Of a stretch of 8,726 nucleotides of DNA, positions 7,058-8,726 are shown in pieces; positions within the stretch are counted from its first letter, which is position 1, and each line of letters starts with the position of its first letter. This DNA comes from Eudoraea sp. (GTDB taxonomy: Bacteria > Bacteroidota > Bacteroidia > Flavobacteriales > Flavobacteriaceae): NCBI GenBank assembly GCA_013041785.1, contig JABDRK010000327.1, positions 1 through 8,726 on the forward strand, read 5' to 3'. The translations under genes and the position numbers were made by a program. The notes beneath the pieces were generated by a model. It had not been told where the DNA came from. It saw only the letters and a program-made list of their open reading frames with translations, and did not search any database.

Positions 7058-7082
7058 AAATATTCAAAAATAAGGAATATTT
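7058..7082. repeat. 8-bp inverted repeat in the recF/TPR divergent region, operator-like
   Basis: AAATATTC (7058-7065) and GAATATTT (7075-7082) are perfect inverted copies separated by 9 nt, about 17 bp centre to centre. The left arm ends where the minus-strand -7 core begins (7065-7072), so a dimeric regulator bound here could affect recF. The region is AT-rich and the match may be chance. Confidence 0.4.
7065..7072 (-). promoter_or_regulatory. Putative -7 element for the recF operon
   Basis: Read on the minus strand this is TATTTTTG, an exact TAnnTTTG core, 44 nt upstream of the recF GTG. It gives a leader of about 38 nt. No clear -33 element is seen at 19-20 nt. Confidence 0.5.
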
Positions 7083-7086
7083 ACCC

Positions 7087-7116
7087 TTTAGATTTTGGAT
7101 AAAAACTTTATTTTTG
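7087..7116 (+). promoter_or_regulatory. Putative promoter of the TPR-ribH unit
   Basis: TATTTTTG (7109-7116) lies 19 nt before the ATG at 7136. A weak -33 match, TTTA (7087-7090), stands at a fitting distance. It is back to back with the recF core 37 nt away, so the two promoters share one short control region. Confidence 0.55.
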
Positions 7117-7135
7117 CGCGACCAAATACAATAAG

Positions 7136-7903
7136 ATGGCAACATACAAGAAAAGGGGTTATAAACCTAAAAACAAGGCCGAGGAGAAGCAAATGGATAT
7201 GAAGGGAAGCACTACGGCTGAGGTTTTCAGTACCCTGGACGAGAGTGCATCCAAATCTGAACAATGGGTTTCTAAGAATCAAAACTACATTCTGGGTACC
7301 ATTGCTGCCATCGCAATAGTGGTTCTGGGATATTTGGCGTATAATCAGTTTATACTAGAGCCGAAATCCATTGAAGCCAATAATGAATTGTATTATCCCC
7401 AGCAATATTTCGAACAGGCACAACAGGATACAGCAGACAAAGATTCCTTGTATCTGCTGGCGCTAAATGGAAGTGAAGGGAAATACGGCCTTCTGGATAT
7501 CATCGAAGAATACAGTGGAACCAAAGCTGCCAACATCGCTACCTATGCTGCGGGGATGTCCTACCTGAATCTGCAGGAATACGATAAGGCGATTGACTAT
7601 CTTGAGCGTTATTCTCCGGATGAAAAAATTACCGGGGCCCTGGCCACAGGGGGTATAGGGGATGCCTTTGCGCAACTCGGTCAACCAGCCGATGCTTTAG
7701 GGTACTATGAAAAGGCCCTTGATATGGACGATAACGAGTTTACAACGCCTCGATATCTTCACAAGGCTGGGGTAACGGCAATGGAACTATCAGAATATGG
7801 TAAAGCCTTGCAGTACTTCCAAAGAATCAAGGATGATTACCCTACTTCAGCTGAAGCCGCATCCATCGATGCCTTGATCGGAATGGCAAATCGTGGGAGC
7901 TGA
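7136..7903 (+). CDS. Membrane-anchored tetratricopeptide repeat protein
   Basis: This 255-residue protein begins with about 50 polar residues, the first part strongly basic (KKRGYKPKNKAEEKQ). One membrane segment (about 51-69, ILGTIAAIAIVVLGYLAY) follows, and then a TPR domain that should face the periplasm. Repeat-like helix pairs are centred on AAGMSYLNLQEYDKAIDYLE (138-157), GDAFAQLGQPADALGYYEKA (175-194) and AGVTAMELSEYGKALQYFQ (211-229). The layout (short cytosolic tail, single helix, periplasmic TPRs) resembles YfgM/BamB-associated scaffold proteins, but homology to them is not claimed. TPRs usually bind other proteins; the partner is unknown. The gene overlaps ribH by 1 nt (TGATG, 7901-7905), so expression is probably coupled. 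The start is ATG 7136, 19 nt after a good -7 core. The general family is clear, the specific function is not. Confidence 0.88.
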   Translation: MATYKKRGYKPKNKAEEKQMDMKGSTTAEVFSTLDESASKSEQWVSKNQNYILGTIAAIAIVVLGYLAYNQFILEPKSIEANNELYYPQQYFEQAQQDTADKDSLYLLALNGSEGKYGLLDIIEEYSGTKAANIATYAAGMSYLNLQEYDKAIDYLERYSPDEKITGALATGGIGDAFAQLGQPADALGYYEKALDMDDNEFTTPRYLHKAGVTAMELSEYGKALQYFQRIKDDYPTSAEAASIDALIGMANRGS

Positions 7904-8388
7904 TGGCAACCGCTAATAAAAACCTTTCGGATTACGATAAATCCAAACTACCTCAAGCCGGTCACCTTAGAATTGGCCTGGTAGTATCCGAATGGAATAG
8001 TCAGATTACTGAAAATCTATATCAGGGCGCCTATGACACCCTTCTGGATTGTGGAGTCTCCGAAGGAAATATCACCCGCTTGAATGTACCCGGGAGTTTT
8101 GAACTGACTTTTGGTTGTAAAAAGATGATTAAGAATCTGGAGGTTGATGCCGTTATCGCCATTGGGAGTATCATCCGGGGGGAGACCAAACACTTTGATT
8201 TCGTTGCCAGTGCCACAGCCCAGGGAATCAAGGACCTCAATGTAACTTTTGATATTCCCACCATTTTCTGTGTGCTCACGGACGAAACCCTGCAACAGGC
8301 CATTGACCGAAGTGGAGGTAAACACGGCAATAAAGGTTCCGAAGCGGCCGTAGCCGCTATAAAGATGGCCGCGCTTTCCGCCATATAG
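7903..8388 (+). CDS. ribH: 6,7-dimethyl-8-ribityllumazine synthase
   Basis: RibH joins 5-amino-6-ribitylamino-uracil with 3,4-dihydroxy-2-butanone 4-phosphate to form lumazine, the penultimate step of riboflavin synthesis. It usually assembles as pentamers or 60-subunit capsids in the cytosol. The 161-residue protein has VVSEWNSQIT (Trp31 stacks on the pyrimidine), NVPGSFEL (61-68), GSIIRGETKHFDFV (His97 is the expected catalytic base) and TDETLQQAIDRSGGKHGNKG (Arg137 and Lys145 near the phosphate or ring site). All expected blocks are intact. The ATG shares a base with the stop of the TPR gene. No other rib gene lies in the window, so the pathway is dispersed here. No FMN riboswitch is seen; the leader before the TPR gene is too short for one. 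Confidence 0.97.
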   Translation: MATANKNLSDYDKSKLPQAGHLRIGLVVSEWNSQITENLYQGAYDTLLDCGVSEGNITRLNVPGSFELTFGCKKMIKNLEVDAVIAIGSIIRGETKHFDFVASATAQGIKDLNVTFDIPTIFCVLTDETLQQAIDRSGGKHGNKGSEAAVAAIKMAALSAI

Positions 8389-8472
8389 GCTTAACCGACC
8401 CAACTATCGGAAAGGCTCATTCCCATTAACAATTTTTGGGAAGTATGCTTCCGCACTTCTTGTGATTTTAAG

Positions 8473-8480
8473 TACCTTTG
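8473..8480 (+). promoter_or_regulatory. Putative -7 element for the small protein gene downstream of ribH
   Basis: TACCTTTG fits TAnnTTTG and lies 13 nt before the ATG at 8494. No -33 element is evident. Since ribH shows no terminator, read-through from the TPR-ribH unit may also supply transcript. Confidence 0.45.
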
Positions 8481-8493
8481 AGCTTCTTGTATT

Positions 8494-8726
8494 ATGGGAA
8501 GGTTTTCAAGGCTACGAAAGAACAGGAAATTTGACTACACGCCCCGTTATTATGACGATAAGGGTGAAGGAAATCCCTATAAGATAGAGCGAAAGCTGGA
8601 CAAATTCAGAACTACCTATAATACAGCCGGAGGAATTAAAGGAAAGTTTTCACGGGCCATGCAGGACAGGGCTCGCAAGGGTGATCCATACCTGAAGTTG
8701 AGGATGCTGCTGATTATTGCCATCCT
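8494..8726 (+). CDS. Small basic membrane protein of unknown function, 5' part
   Basis: The ATG at 8494-8496 opens a frame that runs off the window end after 77 complete codons. The protein begins with a strongly basic stretch (MGRFSRLRKNRKF), then FDYTPRYYDDKGEGNPYKIE (13-32), a KLDKFRTTYN segment, a basic GGIKGKFSRAMQDRARKG region, and the start of a hydrophobic helix (YLKLRMLLIIAI) at the edge. The basic head before the helix predicts a cytosolic N-terminus with one C-terminal membrane anchor. As I recall, this family follows ribH in many flavobacteria and has been labelled 'riboflavin synthase subunit beta'. It has none of the RibH or RibE motifs, so the label looks wrong and seems to come from position. 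In related genomes mutL commonly comes next, but that lies outside the window. Function unknown. Confidence 0.75.
   Translation, partial: MGRFSRLRKNRKFDYTPRYYDDKGEGNPYKIERKLDKFRTTYNTAGGIKGKFSRAMQDRARKGDPYLKLRMLLIIAI

Noticed and set aside
8017..8403. 128-codon open frame on the minus strand over ribH (and a second one at 8031-8384)
   Set aside because: They lie antisense to an intact ribH with all motifs, have no promoter or neighbour support, and their translations show no recognisable domain.
8438..8452. Small hairpin GGAAG-TATG-CTTCC downstream of ribH as a terminator
   Set aside because: The stem is only 5 bp and no T-run follows; it is not convincing as a terminator.
1..8726. Mobile elements, CRISPR, tRNA or phage genes
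   Set aside because: No transposase, integrase, direct-repeat array, tRNA-like clover leaf or terminal repeats were seen; gene content is housekeeping and composition looks even.

Overview
The window looks like chromosomal DNA of a member of the Flavobacteriaceae (phylum Bacteroidota). Support comes from Bacteroidota-type promoter cores (TAnnTTTG) in front of most transcription units, A/T-rich leaders without a clear Shine-Dalgarno sequence, several lipoproteins with short N-termini and a GldI homologue. The gene pairs TPR protein-ribH and nrnA-gldI also recall flavobacterial genomes. The genus cannot be fixed from this stretch. I see no mobile element, CRISPR array, tRNA or rRNA, and no region of clearly foreign composition.

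Layout from left to right: (1) the 3' part of a pepD-type M20 dipeptidase (+) meets a minus-strand operon tail to tail at a strong bidirectional terminator (about 868-896). (2) That minus-strand operon (3589 down to 900) is nrnA-like DHH phosphoesterase, gldI-like FKBP lipoprotein, then a cyclophilin-FKBP double-domain lipoprotein. The genes overlap or abut (ATGA overlap, then TAA directly followed by ATG). (3) A 77-bp divergent promoter region separates it from a PhoD-like metallophosphatase lipoprotein (+), followed by ndk (+) with its own promoter. (4) ndk ends at a terminator hairpin (5201-5225), facing a second minus-strand operon (7020 down to 5227): recF, a small lipocalin-like lipoprotein, and a DUF721/DciA-like protein, again with TAA/ATG junctions of -1 to +1 nt. 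(5) A divergent, AT-rich region of 115 bp carries back-to-back TATTTTTG cores and an 8-bp inverted repeat. It leads to a plus-strand unit of a membrane-anchored TPR protein and ribH (TGATG overlap). This is followed by the truncated start of a small basic membrane protein of the kind often mislabelled 'riboflavin synthase subunit beta'.

Functionally the window is mostly housekeeping: peptide turnover, nanoRNA/pAp recycling, nucleotide balance, recombinational repair and replication support, riboflavin synthesis and folding of envelope proteins. The points most worth following are the operon joining an nrnA-type nuclease to three prolyl-isomerase domains on two lipoproteins, and the recF-lipoprotein-DUF721 operon, in which an envelope lipoprotein sits between two DNA-metabolism genes. 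I do not see a clear novel defence or mobile system here.
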